Of a DNA stretch of 64,000 nucleotides, positions 26,495 through 34,570 are shown in pieces. Below the pieces are notes generated by a model. It saw only the letters and a list, made by a program, of their open reading frames with translations. It searched no databases and was not told the DNA's origin. Each line of letters begins with the position of its first letter. Within the stretch, counting starts at the first letter, position 1. The position numbers were made by a program, and so were the translations under genes. The stretch is from Niallia nealsonii (lineage in GTDB: Bacteria > Bacillota > Bacilli > Bacillales > Cytobacillaceae), in contig NZ_PISE01000037.1 of the NCBI RefSeq assembly GCF_002835805.1, forward strand, positions 18,376 to 82,375, given 5' to 3'.

Positions 26495-27703
26495 TTACTT
26501 CCTCTCTTTAAATGGTGTCGTTACCAATATCTTTGTACCTTCCTTTGGTCTGCTTTCAATATTTATATTTCCACCTATAAGCCGGACGCGTTCTTTTAAT
26601 CCAAGTAATCCATATTTTCCATATTGTGCTTGGGATTGATTAGAAAATCCAATTCCATTATCTTTAATTTCTATATGTAAGTGATTATTTTCTTCTCCTA
26701 CAACGATGGTTGCTTTCGTAGCTTGAGAATGCTTTGCAATATTTGTTAAACCCTCACTTATAATATAGAGGCTATGTTCTCTTATAAAATTATTTAAACG
26801 GAATATATTTTTAATATCCGATTCAATTTCAATGGATGTTGCTTCTGTAAATCGCTTTATTTCTTCCATTACAGCATCCTGAAAGTCAATCTTAGATATA
26901 GAGTTCTCCCGCAAATTGTCAATAGCTGTCCTTGCGTCACGTAATGTTCTACGAGCCTGTTCCATAGACTTATATATAATTTCTTGAGATCTTATAGTGT
27001 TCCCATTATGTAAATGGGAATCAACTGCTTCTAATTGCATAATTAGGCCTGCCAAACCTTGTGCCAATGTATCATGCAAGTCTCTCGCCATCCTCTGTCT
27101 TTCATTGGCCAAAGTCAGTTCTTCTAATTTTTTATGTGCCGTTTCCAATTCAGTTAAATAATACTGAGTGCGAATACGTGCATTAACCTGTCCGTTATAG
27201 ACGATGCAATAGAAAATAACGATAATAAGGATGCATAAAAAGATAAGAATAAAATGGAATAGTTCCCTAGTTCCATACTTGATGACGATTGCAACACAAT
27301 ATTGGGAGTACAAAAAAGCGAAAATAAGGATAACTTGAATGGTTTTTTTTAAAATAATGATACTTTGAGCGATTAAGAGAGGCAAAAGACCAACCAATAG
27401 GGCAATAGAACCTTCCTGCATGATAAAGGCAGCTGCAAAAACTACTGCAGTTTGCAACATAAGATAGATCCACCGTCTTTTGGCAATAAGTCTATCTGAA
27501 AACCAGTACAATAAAATATGAACAGTAATAAATCCCCCTACGATTACACTAATTATCTTTTGAGGAGATTGCGCATTTTGATAAACTATAGCTGCTATGT
27601 ATACGCCTGTAATCCATAAGAGAAAAGGCAGCTTATTTACAAAGAAGGATTCAGATATAGATTCAAAAGAGTAATAGTTATTATTCTTTTTAAGCATTTT
27701 CAT
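26495..27703 (-). CDS. Sensor histidine kinase, NarL-type (YdfH-like)
   Basis: A 402-residue membrane kinase: about six N-terminal membrane segments, then the HisKA_3 domain ERQRMARDLHDTLAQGLAGL with His about residue 210, and a HATPase domain with DNGIGF and GLLGLKERV motifs. The ATG at 27703 is preferred (AGGGTG 6 bp upstream) over one seven codons earlier. Few external loops, so the signal may be sensed in the membrane. Pairs with the regulator directly downstream. Confidence 0.9.
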   Translation of the reverse strand: MKMLKKNNNYYSFESISESFFVNKLPFLLWITGVYIAAIVYQNAQSPQKIISVIVGGFITVHILLYWFSDRLIAKRRWIYLMLQTAVVFAAAFIMQEGSIALLVGLLPLLIAQSIIILKKTIQVILIFAFLYSQYCVAIVIKYGTRELFHFILIFLCILIIVIFYCIVYNGQVNARIRTQYYLTELETAHKKLEELTLANERQRMARDLHDTLAQGLAGLIMQLEAVDSHLHNGNTIRSQEIIYKSMEQARRTLRDARTAIDNLRENSISKIDFQDAVMEEIKRFTEATSIEIESDIKNIFRLNNFIREHSLYIISEGLTNIAKHSQATKATIVVGEENNHLHIEIKDNGIGFSNQSQAQYGKYGLLGLKERVRLIGGNINIESRPKEGTKILVTTPFKERK

Positions 27704-27800
27704 TTTAATCACCCTGTTTTCCATAAATTCGATTAATCCTTATATTTTTATTATGATAAATTAATCTTACTTTATTTTAGAGAAAAAAAAATAAAAATAA

Positions 27801-27839
27801 AATGTACCTTCGTACATACCACATATGCACTTAAGGGCA
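27801..27839 (-). promoter_or_regulatory. Variant response-regulator box upstream of the kinase gene
   Basis: Contains AATGTACCT, TCGTACATA and a terminal AAGGGCA, the same elements as at 23221 and 25798 but with altered spacing. Suggests autoregulation of the two-component operon. Confidence 0.5.
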
Positions 27840-27925
27840 ATATTCATAAACGGAAATTTTTATTATAATATTGTTTGCTCATTTGAGGATCAAAGAGGGC
27901 TAAATTTACTAAAGGAGGAGGGAAA

Positions 27926-28121
27926 TTGAGGATTTTAAAGGGAAAACTCTTAAGAGGATTGGTATCTTCTACAGTATTATTGTCTTTAGCGTTATGGAGA
28001 ATGATTAGAAGAGACAGTATATAAATTTGAGGCTGCTGTAAATACATCAGACTATAAGGGAATAATTGATACGGTAATCCTGAATAAGCAAAAATTAGAA
28101 CAGCAGGTACTATATTTTTAA
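27926..28121 (+). pseudogene. Small secreted/membrane protein remnant, frameshifted
   Basis: A very strong ribosome site (AAAGGAGGAGGGAAA) precedes a TTG at 27926, giving the signal-peptide-like MRILKGKLLRGLVSSTVLLS. The frame stops at 28024, but FEAAVNTSDYKGIIDTVILN continues in another frame to 28121. A one-base lesion near 27995-28010 explains it. Family not recognised. Confidence 0.5.
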
Positions 28122-28165
28122 TAATTGCCCGGAACATTTAATTAACTTATACATCCTAACATTTT

Positions 28166-28236
28166 ACTTACCTAAATAAATAATTATAATATTATTTTTA
28201 TCGATAATAGTAACATTAATATTAGTTTTAATGTTA
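28166..28236. promoter_or_regulatory. AT-rich composite element, copy 2 (site 6)
   Basis: TTACCTAA, then TTATAATATTATTTTTA (28184-28200, identical to 63955-63971) and the inverted repeat TAACATTAA/TTAATGTTA (28211-28236). It ends 15 bp from the left end of an IS3-type remnant. Confidence 0.5.
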
Positions 28237-28251
28237 CTCATCAAAACTAAT

Positions 28252-28582
28252 TGGAGTTAGTATAGTTTCATGGACACAGTTTAATTAAGTCCTTACAATT
28301 ATTTTTGAGAGGATGTGTTCGAATTGGAGCGTAAACCTGCAGGCAAAAAATATAACGATGATTTTAAGAAAACGATTGTGGACTTGTATCATTCCGGCAG
28401 CTCAGTTAAAGAATTAAGCAGCGAATATGGCGTATCAGAAGTAACGATTTATAAATGGGTGAAAGACTTTACCCCTATTGGCTCAGAGAAAGAGACACTG
28501 ACACCAAAAGAGTTGGCTGAAATTCAGAAAGAAAACCTTCGATTAAAACAGGAAGTAGAAATCCTAAACTATACTAACTCCA
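28252..28582. mobile_element. IS3-family mini-element with intact 17-bp inverted repeats
   Basis: Left end TGGAGTTAGTATAGTTT (28252-28268) and its exact complement at 28566-28582 bound 331 bp. Only the first part of an orfA transposase remains inside; orfB is gone. The ends are intact, so it could be moved in trans. No target duplication is obvious (AAT and AGT flanks). Confidence 0.8.
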
Positions 28583-28587
28583 AGTAG
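28315..28587 (+). pseudogene. IS3-family OrfA transposase, 3' truncated
   Basis: 90 codons from a GTG. Contains the helix-turn-helix of IS3/IS150-type OrfA (KYNDDFKKTIVDLYHSGSSV then SEYGVSEVTIYKWVKDF) and the start of the leucine zipper (AEIQKENLRLKQEVEILN). The frame then runs into the right inverted repeat. Not a functional transposase. Confidence 0.8.
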
Positions 28588-28696
28588 CTAAATTAAATAA
28601 AAATTGATTTATGGTACTATTACGCACTTATTTATGCTTTTTATCATTACAATAATAATCTCGTTTTTTAAAGACTTTATTCCATAAGAGCACCTA

Positions 28697-28912
28697 TTAG
28701 CGAAAGAAGACGGAATAGATTATAAATCCTAATACTATTACAAGAATAAGTATTCCAGTACCTTTCCATCCCAAACTACCTACCAAATCAACAAGACTGC
28801 CATTGTTTGCTCTGTTAAAAGCATTATTCAGATTATCTGTTGGATTTCCTTTTAATTCTTGTTGTCTTAATCTCTCTCTTTCTTGTTCGGGAGTTTCTTT
28901 GTTGTCTTGCAT
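28697..28912 (-). CDS. DUF6366 family small membrane protein
   Basis: A 71-residue protein: charged N-terminal segment ETPEQERERLRQQELKGNPT, the motif GSLVDLVGSLGWKGTG and one C-terminal membrane helix. This matches the small Bacillus proteins grouped as DUF6366, of unknown role. AGGAGGTG lies 5 bp before the ATG. Monocistronic. Confidence 0.7.
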   Translation of the reverse strand: MQDNKETPEQERERLRQQELKGNPTDNLNNAFNRANNGSLVDLVGSLGWKGTGILILVIVLGFIIYSVFFR

Positions 28913-29144
28913 TTAAACACCTCCTATAAATTAAACAGCTATTACTTATAAATTTTACCACTAAAATCAATCAACCTTATTAAAAATCCTGCCAGTTAGT
29001 TAAATAAAACGCCAAAAATAGCCCCTGAAAGCCTTTTTTCTTGTCAAACGACAACAAAAATATAAGAAAGACAAGAAAACCAGAGAAAACGGCAGAATGG
29101 CCTTCTCCGATATATCCCTGTTTTTTGATTATTTCCCAAACTGA

Positions 29145-29186
29145 AAAAGGCGAAATTTGCCCGAATATGGACCAATTTCGCCTTTT
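29145..29186 (+). terminator. Strong hairpin terminator before candidate pdif site A
   Basis: AAAAGGCGAAATT (29145-29157) pairs with AATTTCGCCTTTT (29174-29186), followed by GTTTTTTTTTC. A minus-strand frame across it is not believed to be a gene. Confidence 0.75.
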
Positions 29187-29198
29187 GTTTTTTTTCTT

Positions 29199-29226
29199 GC
29201 TTCCCATAGGAAGTATTATGTTAACT
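29199..29226 (+). other. Candidate Xer recombination site A (pdif-like)
   Basis: 28 bp: GCTTCCCATAG, GAAGTA, TTATGTTAACT. The right half matches the XerD/RipX arm (TTATGTAAACT in B. subtilis dif) at 10 of 11 positions, and the left half shares CTTCC with the XerC/CodV arm. Confidence 0.55.
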
Positions 29227-29265
29227 AGTGAGTGAAAATAAAAAAAATTTTAATAAAACTCCTTT

Positions 29266-29541
29266 TTACTCCTGTTCTAAGGATTTCCAATCTTTATCTT
29301 TCTCATATTGTGAAATTGGCGCAGACTCCCGGTGTAATAATAATTTTGAGCACTTCCCTATTTCTTTAAAATTCTTTTGTGCTTCTCTTAATGATTCTTC
29401 ATTTGCTCCACCTTTAAGATCTGGAAAATCTTCTTGAATATCATCATCCATCCATTTACATATTAAACAAGTTTCATAGTTATAACGTTCCTCTAACGTT
29501 TTATAACCACAACAAGGGCAGGTAAATAATTTTTCATTCAT
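29266..29541 (-). CDS. CPCC-type cysteine-rich protein
   Basis: A 91-residue protein beginning MNEKLFTCPCCGYKTLEERY, with the second knuckle CLICKW and the tail GGANEESLREAQKNFKE. This is the CPCC domain family, small probable zinc-binding proteins of unknown function. The ATG at 29541 is favoured by homolog-like length; GAGGT lies 11 bp upstream. Lies alone between candidate pdif sites A and B with a divergent lipoprotein gene. Confidence 0.75.
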   Translation of the reverse strand: MNEKLFTCPCCGYKTLEERYNYETCLICKWMDDDIQEDFPDLKGGANEESLREAQKNFKEIGKCSKLLLHRESAPISQYEKDKDWKSLEQE

Positions 29542-29645
29542 ACTATAACAGTACCTCACTTAACAATTATTTTTTATAATCTTTTTTCGAGGCTCTATTT
29601 CTTCTTAGCAATTTAAGATTATAATCGGAATTAGAGGTGAATATA

Positions 29646-30056
29646 TTGGATAAATTAGGAAAAATATTGTTAGCATTAATTTTAGGTGCACTTTGTATTA
29701 ATATAGTAGGTTGTTCATCTAAAATTGAAGTATCTAGTAAAACATATTCTTTTACGGAAGAAGAAAAAAAACAACTTTTAATTTTGTCTTATAATTATCT
29801 AGATAATTCATTACAAAACAATATAATTGATTCGGAAAAAGGTGAAATTACAGGATTTATAACATCAGGTAGTGAATTTGAAGTCTTTACTAATAAAGAT
29901 AAAAAAACAAAAGATATTGAAAATATGAACGCAATACTAGTAACTTTTAAAACAAAAAAAGAATCTAAATTAAAGTCTATTAAAGTATATTTAGATGAAA
30001 ACGGAGAAAAAGTATTAGGATTCCTTACATCGAAGAAAAAAGAATCTTCAAACTGA
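29646..30056 (+). CDS. Hypothetical lipoprotein
   Basis: About 136 residues from a TTG at 29646 (GAGGTG 6 bp upstream; a GTG at 29637 overlaps that ribosome site). N-terminal membrane segment followed by the lipobox NIVGC, so it is lipid-anchored outside the membrane. The mature part is lysine-rich and beta-rich, without a recognised family. Followed by a clear terminator and candidate pdif site B. Confidence 0.65.
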   Translation: MDKLGKILLALILGALCINIVGCSSKIEVSSKTYSFTEEEKKQLLILSYNYLDNSLQNNIIDSEKGEITGFITSGSEFEVFTNKDKKTKDIENMNAILVTFKTKKESKLKSIKVYLDENGEKVLGFLTSKKKESSN

Positions 30057-30088
30057 GGCTTTGGTTGAAATAAACCAAAGCCTTTTTA
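30056..30088 (+). terminator. Terminator of the lipoprotein gene
   Basis: AGGCTTTGGTT (30056-30066) pairs with AACCAAAGCCT (30073-30083), followed by a T run. Confidence 0.85.
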
Positions 30089-30089
30089 T

Positions 30090-30117
30090 TTTCCTATAAT
30101 GTTTGATTATGTTAACT
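30090..30117 (+). other. Candidate Xer recombination site B (pdif-like)
   Basis: TTTCCTATAAT, GTTTGA, TTATGTTAACT. The right arm is identical to sites A and E. Site D repeats ATAATGTTTGATTA and GTTAACTA exactly. Confidence 0.6.
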
Positions 30118-30393
30118 AGCTAGTAACAATAGCAATGCTAATTAAAATTTTTTTGTTAAAAATAATTCTAAATTCCTTTATAAAACAAAATATATCAATG
30201 AAAAGAAATACAATAAGTTTCATAAATCAAATATTCAGCAGCTAACTTTTTAAATATTCATTAGTTATTCCTTTAACGTCGTAAACCCCTATTTTCTTCA
30301 TATTCCCCCATATAAAGGACGTTGTCCTGTTAAGTTAGATAAGCAAAATAGTATCTAAAATGACAGTCTGCTAGATTAAATGAAGGAAAATAA

Positions 30394-31170
30394 TTAAAGA
30401 CCAAAATAACGATTTGCGATTTCCTGGAATAATTTTTTATCAATCTGTTTTTTCGTCAACTCTCCATCCACCCATTCAGTAAACGAAGTGTCTGTTAATG
30501 TGATGTTCCCTTTATCTGTAAATCTGGTAATTACAGGCTTCTTATTAAAATTCGATTCCGGATGTTCAGTGTTAACTTTTTGCACTTCATTTAATTCAGC
30601 TAAATCCTTAATGACTTTCTTAGAATCAAAAGCATAACCTATTTTCCACTCTTTATCCTTATGCTTTAATTTTATATAAAAAATAGAATCGCCATGTTCA
30701 CTATCTATATTTTCCACTTTAAATTCACCATTATTAGATGTCACAGTTTCTCCATTTAATGGAACCAGTTTTAATGGAGAGTTTCCCCCAAATCCAATAT
30801 CCACTATATAGAACTGCTCTTTATGCTTAATCATATTAGCCACATGAGTTTTTCCTAGTGTACTCCATGTTTGACTATTATAGTTGTATCTCAAACCACG
30901 GATTAAATGAGCATCAAATCCATTTTCAATTAAGAAGAAATAAAAAAGAGAATTTAATTCATAACAAAGGCCGCCTTCATTTTGTTCAATTATTTTTTTT
31001 ATCAAATTCTCCCTCGTAATTTCATTTGTCCTATTTTCTATAATACATAAATTCTCAAACGGGATTGTTTTGGCTGTCTTTTCGAGAAAAGCATTTAAAT
31101 TTTCAAATGTAATTACTTCATCATATGGGATTCCCAATCTATTACGGAATAATTTATTTAAATTTGTCAT
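30394..31170 (-). CDS. nat: Arylamine N-acetyltransferase
   Basis: A 258-residue NAT enzyme that moves acetyl groups from acetyl-CoA to arylamines or hydrazines. The catalytic triad is visible as Cys69 (EGGLCYELN), His109 (KTHVANM) and Asp124 (IVDIGFGG), with PFENL near residue 37. Length is normal. A hairpin (GCCTAGTATA/TATACACTAGGC, 31203-31229) sits in its upstream region. Isolated gene inside the B-C module. Confidence 0.93.
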   Translation of the reverse strand: MTNLNKLFRNRLGIPYDEVITFENLNAFLEKTAKTIPFENLCIIENRTNEITRENLIKKIIEQNEGGLCYELNSLFYFFLIENGFDAHLIRGLRYNYNSQTWSTLGKTHVANMIKHKEQFYIVDIGFGGNSPLKLVPLNGETVTSNNGEFKVENIDSEHGDSIFYIKLKHKDKEWKIGYAFDSKKVIKDLAELNEVQKVNTEHPESNFNKKPVITRFTDKGNITLTDTSFTEWVDGELTKKQIDKKLFQEIANRYFGL

Positions 31171-31288
31171 TTTGATTCAATCCTTTCTACGATAAACTAC
31201 CAGCCTAGTATATCATTTATACACTAGGCTTCCTCCGACGAAGGAGAGCATTCCATAATAAGATTTACTATTGATTCAACACATGAGT

Positions 31289-31460
31289 TTAACCAATAGT
31301 AAATTCTCCTCCATCTCGTGCGGAAGACCACTTCTCTAATCGACCCATATTATTTGCTATTTGTCCTATCTCCTCTAAAATCCTCGACTTCTATCATTAA
31401 ACGGTTATGAGCCGCTACTAAATTCTTTGTTAATCTAATATGCATGAGTTTATTTTCCAT
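31289..31460 (-). pseudogene. Small unrecognised gene, frameshifted
   Basis: ATG at 31460 after TGGGGGTTTATTTA, reading MENKLMHIRLTKNLVAAHNR. The frame changes after about 28 codons to reach LEEIGQIANNMGRLEKWSSA and a stop at 31289. One base restores about 57 residues. No family recognised. Confidence 0.45.
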
Positions 31461-31634
31461 TAAATAAACCCCCATTTAAACAAACTCCCATTCATTCATT
31501 GAGAATAACATCCCCAAAAATAGGAAAAAATGTCGATGAAACCACTTGATTAAAACAAAGTAAAAGAAAAAGGAATGGTTCATAAGAAGTTCTTTATCCA
31601 GCTACCATTAGAACAGAGTATAGGAGGCTGAACA

Positions 31635-31850
31635 ATGCAAAGTAGTCAATTTGGTGTACACGAGATTACAGATCTTCGTGAAATCATTAATTTTAAAGTA
31701 GCTTGTTTAGCGGAAGCGAAATCTCGATTGCAAAAAGTTGGAAGTGCTGATTTAAAAGCAATAGTTGAACAAAGTGTCCAGCTTGGGACAAATGCTGTGG
31801 GTGAAATGAAGGCACTTTTAAGTAAAGCAGCTACACAAATGAATGAATAG
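31635..31850 (+). CDS. CotF-associated small helical protein (pair 1, first gene)
   Basis: A 71-residue protein, MQSSQFGVHEITDLREIINF then KVACLAEAKSRLQKVGSADL. It parallels the 62-residue protein at 32203 (both with GVHE, an LLxF/INFK segment and a SADLK/DPKLK motif). In Bacillus such frames sit next to, or are fused to, CotF spore coat domains. AGGAGGCTGAAC precedes the ATG. Likely a spore surface component. Confidence 0.65.
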   Translation: MQSSQFGVHEITDLREIINFKVACLAEAKSRLQKVGSADLKAIVEQSVQLGTNAVGEMKALLSKAATQMNE

Positions 31851-31866
31851 AAAGAAGGATCTACTG

Positions 31867-32160
31867 ATGGAATCAAAACAAATTAGCTTTAACGACCACG
31901 TAATCGCGACAGATATATTATTTGAAACAAAAGCTGCCATAAAGGACTTAGCTACTGCTATTACTGAATCAGCTTCAGAAGAGATACATACTTTTCTTAC
32001 AAAAGAATTAAGAAGAGCGATTGACCAGCATGAAAAAATTTATGGTTTTCTTCAAGATCGAGGAAGATATGACGCTTATAATGTTCCTCAACAACTACAA
32101 AAAGACATCGAATACGCAGATTATATTTTAGATCAATACACCAATAATTCTTTACAATAA
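31867..32160 (+). CDS. CotF-like spore coat protein (pair 1, second gene)
   Basis: A 97-residue helical protein from ATG 31867 (AAGGA 7 bp upstream). It carries the Coat_F pattern VIATDILFETKAAIKDLATA followed by ITESASEE and a QHEKIYGFLQDRGRYDAY tail; the family incorporates into the spore coat. Its start is 16 bp past the previous stop. Paralog of the protein at 32408-32731. Confidence 0.75.
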   Translation: MESKQISFNDHVIATDILFETKAAIKDLATAITESASEEIHTFLTKELRRAIDQHEKIYGFLQDRGRYDAYNVPQQLQKDIEYADYILDQYTNNSLQ

Positions 32161-32202
32161 AATAATAAACAATTTTTCAAAAGAAGAGAGGAGGCTCATG
32201 AG

Positions 32203-32391
32203 ATGCGAGAAAATATAGGTGTACACGAGGCATTAGAAATACATGAACTACTTACCTTTAAAAGCTTGTGCTTAACGAAATCCTCCATAATGCAGGGACT
32301 TGTATCAGATCCTAAACTAAAAGAAATTATGAAACAAGATGTTATTAAAGCTTCACAGCATATTGAAGATTTAAAAAATCATTTGTCTTAA
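32203..32391 (+). CDS. CotF-associated small helical protein (pair 2, first gene)
   Basis: 62 residues, MRENIGVHEALEIHELLTFK then SLCLTKSSIMQGLVSDPKLK. The ribosome site AGGAGG lies 8 bp upstream. It duplicates the gene at 31635 and, like it, is followed closely by a CotF-domain gene. Role inferred from context and family resemblance. Confidence 0.65.
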   Translation: MRENIGVHEALEIHELLTFKSLCLTKSSIMQGLVSDPKLKEIMKQDVIKASQHIEDLKNHLS

Positions 32392-32407
32392 GTGAGGGGG
32401 ATTAAAA

Positions 32408-32731
32408 ATGAATCAATTTATTGAGAAGATAACAGGAATGGCTCCATTAACCGATCAGGTGATTGCAACGGATTTATTAACAGCCGCAAAATCAGAGATA
32501 AAAAATTATGCATTGGCTATTACGGAAACAGCCACACCCGAAGTTAGGCAAACATTAGTAAAGCATTTAGAGGAGGCGATTGTGTCTCATAGAATAATAT
32601 CAACTTATATGATGAATCAAGACTATTATTTCCCCTACGATACAACTAAGCAGATTCAAATGGACATGAAAATTGCGGAAACTGCTTTAAATATTGCTAA
32701 AAAGCAAGGGGAATTCTTAAGTTTCATTTAA
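32408..32731 (+). CDS. CotF-like spore coat protein (pair 2, second gene)
   Basis: A 107-residue protein with VIATDLLTAAKSEIKNYALA, ITETATPEVRQTL and a SHRIISTYMMNQDYYFPYD tail, the Coat_F pattern. GAGGGGG precedes the ATG. The four genes form one operon ended by the hairpin at 32794-32826. Two copies of a two-gene unit point to tandem duplication. Confidence 0.78.
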   Translation: MNQFIEKITGMAPLTDQVIATDLLTAAKSEIKNYALAITETATPEVRQTLVKHLEEAIVSHRIISTYMMNQDYYFPYDTTKQIQMDMKIAETALNIAKKQGEFLSFI

Positions 32732-32793
32732 TGAGTATCGTTATGGATTATTTTTTGGGGCAATTTGGAATAAAGAAGTAAATTAAAGGAAAA

Positions 32794-32826
32794 GAATCCC
32801 CCTATTTTTTCACTGATGGGGGTTTC
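32794..32826 (+). terminator. Hairpin after the CotF-like operon
   Basis: GAATCCCCC (32794-32802) and GGGGGTTTC (32818-32826). The 3' U-tract is weak. Confidence 0.6.
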
Positions 32827-33013
32827 CTTGAAAATTTAGGCGATTCAGCAATCAAAAAATGCTAGTTATAGTAGTATGTTTTATGAATGAAAAAATAGCC
32901 TAAATATACAAGAAATGCATAAAATTATGCATACTTTTGGCTCCTTAATTCTAGTCCTTATTGTTCTTCTAATCCCCCGTTAGCTCCAAAATTCTCCTGA
33001 GATTTTTTTCCTT

Positions 33014-33041
33014 GCTTCTCATAGGATGAATGATGTAAACA
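33014..33041 (+). other. Candidate Xer recombination site C (dif-like)
   Basis: GCTTCTCATAG, GATGAA, TGATGTAAACA. The left arm equals site A except for one base, and the right arm resembles the chromosomal type TTATGTAAACT. Confidence 0.45.
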
Positions 33042-33155
33042 AGTATAGTAATACATAAGGTAACTCTATGTTTTTCCAAATTTATGACGGAAGTCACTAC
33101 TCAAAGGTATGTACTCTCTATATAGTTGAAATATACTATGTACAGAGGTGGAATT

Positions 33156-33653
33156 ATGAATCCTTCTTCATTTTATCTTATTGTGATTTTAATTGCTGGA
33201 TTAGTCTTATGGCGTAGAACGAGAGCGATGTATCGACCCATTAAAGGAAGTGGAATCCGTATCCTTTTACCCATATTATTTTTATTATTACCTAGTGTTC
33301 CCCTGATTTCAAATCCAAAGGTACATGCAACGGTCTTGGAATGGGTATGCGCACTTATCTTAGGTATCCTTTTATCCATCCCACTTATTAGGACGACTAA
33401 TTATGAACTCCGATCTGATCAACATATTTATGCTGTAAAAAACAAAAGTTTTATTATTTCCTTTCTTATCGTGTTGATTATCCGATTTCTACTTCGTGAT
33501 TATTTAAAATGGGTCGACGCAGAAACAAAAGCAGCACTATTTATAATTGTAGCTCTAGGATATATCTTACCTTGGAGAATTATCTCTTTTATCAAATTTC
33601 GTCAACTATATAAAAATCAAATCCAGGATAATGAGAACATTAATTTTCGATAA
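33156..33653 (+). CDS. CcdC-like (DUF1453) membrane protein
   Basis: A 165-residue protein from ATG 33156 (GAGGTGG upstream) with five predicted membrane segments. WRRTRAMYRPIKGSGIRILL and the later FIISFLIVLIIRFLLRDY are typical of the CcdC family found near cytochrome c maturation genes in Bacillus, function unclear. It is the only gene between candidate pdif sites C and D, and its stop codon overlaps site D. Confidence 0.72.
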   Translation: MNPSSFYLIVILIAGLVLWRRTRAMYRPIKGSGIRILLPILFLLLPSVPLISNPKVHATVLEWVCALILGILLSIPLIRTTNYELRSDQHIYAVKNKSFIISFLIVLIIRFLLRDYLKWVDAETKAALFIIVALGYILPWRIISFIKFRQLYKNQIQDNENINFR

Positions 33654-33671
33654 TGTTTGATTAAGTTAACT
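33644..33671 (+). other. Candidate Xer recombination site D (pdif-like)
   Basis: TTTTCGATAAT, GTTTGA, TTAAGTTAACT. Same spacer as site B; one change in the right arm. It overlaps the last codons of the CcdC-like gene. Confidence 0.55.
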
Positions 33672-33767
33672 AAATAAATAGAAAAATTTTGCTAAGATTA
33701 AAATCATACTTTTTATTATTGGCTAAAAATTAACTTTATATGGTATTGTTCAAAGTGAGGTGATAAG

Positions 33768-34325
33768 ATGCGAGAAATTGAAAAATTAGATAAGGGTTTA
33801 GAATATTACTTCCTAGATAGTGAGGTTGTTGAACGAAAAGCAACAGCTGCTAAACTATGTCAAGAGTTTAATCGTATACCAGCAACAGAACCGGAAAAAC
33901 AAATATCTATGATTAAAGAAATATTGGGATCTTATGGTAAAAACATCTCCGTTCAAGCGCCTTTTAACTGTGATAATGGCAAAAACATTCATGTTGGAGA
34001 TGATTTTTTAAGTAATTACAATTTAACTATTTTAGACATTGCACCTGTTCGTATAGGTAATAATGTCATGATTGGACCTAATGTTGATATTTATACAGTT
34101 AATCATCCAATGACTGCTGAGGGACGAAGAAACTATTTGGCACAAGGTTTCCCAGTTACAATAGGAAATGATGTTTGGATTGGTGGGAAAGTATCAATCA
34201 TGCCAGGAGTAACTATTGGAAATAATGTGGTAGTTGCAGCTGGTTCCGTGGTAACAAAGAATGTTCCTGATAATAGTTTAATTGGTGGAGTTCCAGCAAA
34301 AATTATTAAACATCTTAGCGAATAA
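33768..34325 (+). CDS. Sugar O-acetyltransferase (maltose/galactoside acetyltransferase-like)
   Basis: A 185-residue LacA/Maa-type enzyme. N-terminal Mac domain, then a left-handed beta-helix of hexapeptide repeats ([20 protein letters not shown], with the catalytic His of VNHPM near 113) and the C-terminal [18 protein letters not shown] and GGVPAKIIK. It acetylates sugars using acetyl-CoA. GTGAGGTG precedes the ATG. Sole gene between candidate pdif sites D and E. Confidence 0.9.
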   Translation: MREIEKLDKGLEYYFLDSEVVERKATAAKLCQEFNRIPATEPEKQISMIKEILGSYGKNISVQAPFNCDNGKNIHVGDDFLSNYNLTILDIAPVRIGNNVMIGPNVDIYTVNHPMTAEGRRNYLAQGFPVTIGNDVWIGGKVSIMPGVTIGNNVVVAAGSVVTKNVPDNSLIGGVPAKIIKHLSE

Positions 34326-34389
34326 AAATAACAATATTAATTAAAGAATAACGTAATTATATCGTTTCAAAATAAGAAAAGCCCTTATA

Positions 34390-34417
34390 AATTAAGCGCT
34401 TTTCTTTTATGTTAACT
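34390..34417 (+). other. Candidate Xer recombination site E (pdif-like, right arm only convincing)
   Basis: The right arm TTATGTTAACT (34407-34417) is identical to sites A and B, and continues AGCAAATA as near site B (AGCTAGTA). The left arm is not conserved. Confidence 0.4.
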
Positions 34418-34441
34418 AGCAAATAAAATAGCTCTCATTTC

Positions 34442-34489
34442 AACTGCCCCCCCAATTGTGAGTTGTGTCTAACAATTGGGGGGGCAGTT
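34442..34489. terminator. Perfect 18-bp C7/G7 hairpin
   Basis: AACTGCCCCCCCAATTGT (34442-34459) pairs perfectly with 34472-34489. No U-tract follows on either strand, which is unusual for a terminator. It separates site E from the galactitol operon. Confidence 0.6.
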
Positions 34490-34570
34490 CATCCGTTCAG
34501 TCTTCTCAGGCTATCGAGGGTTTCTTTTATGGGAACTCTCTTTTTTTCTTTAAGAAACTTTATCTTCTAG

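Noticed and set aside
27844..28137. 97-codon minus-strand frame
   Set aside because: It is antisense to the plus-strand remnant at 27926, which has a very strong ribosome site and signal-peptide-like start.
28980..29207. 75-codon minus-strand frame
   Set aside because: It spans a strong terminator hairpin (29145-29186) and ends next to candidate site A; composition follows the hairpin and not a protein family.
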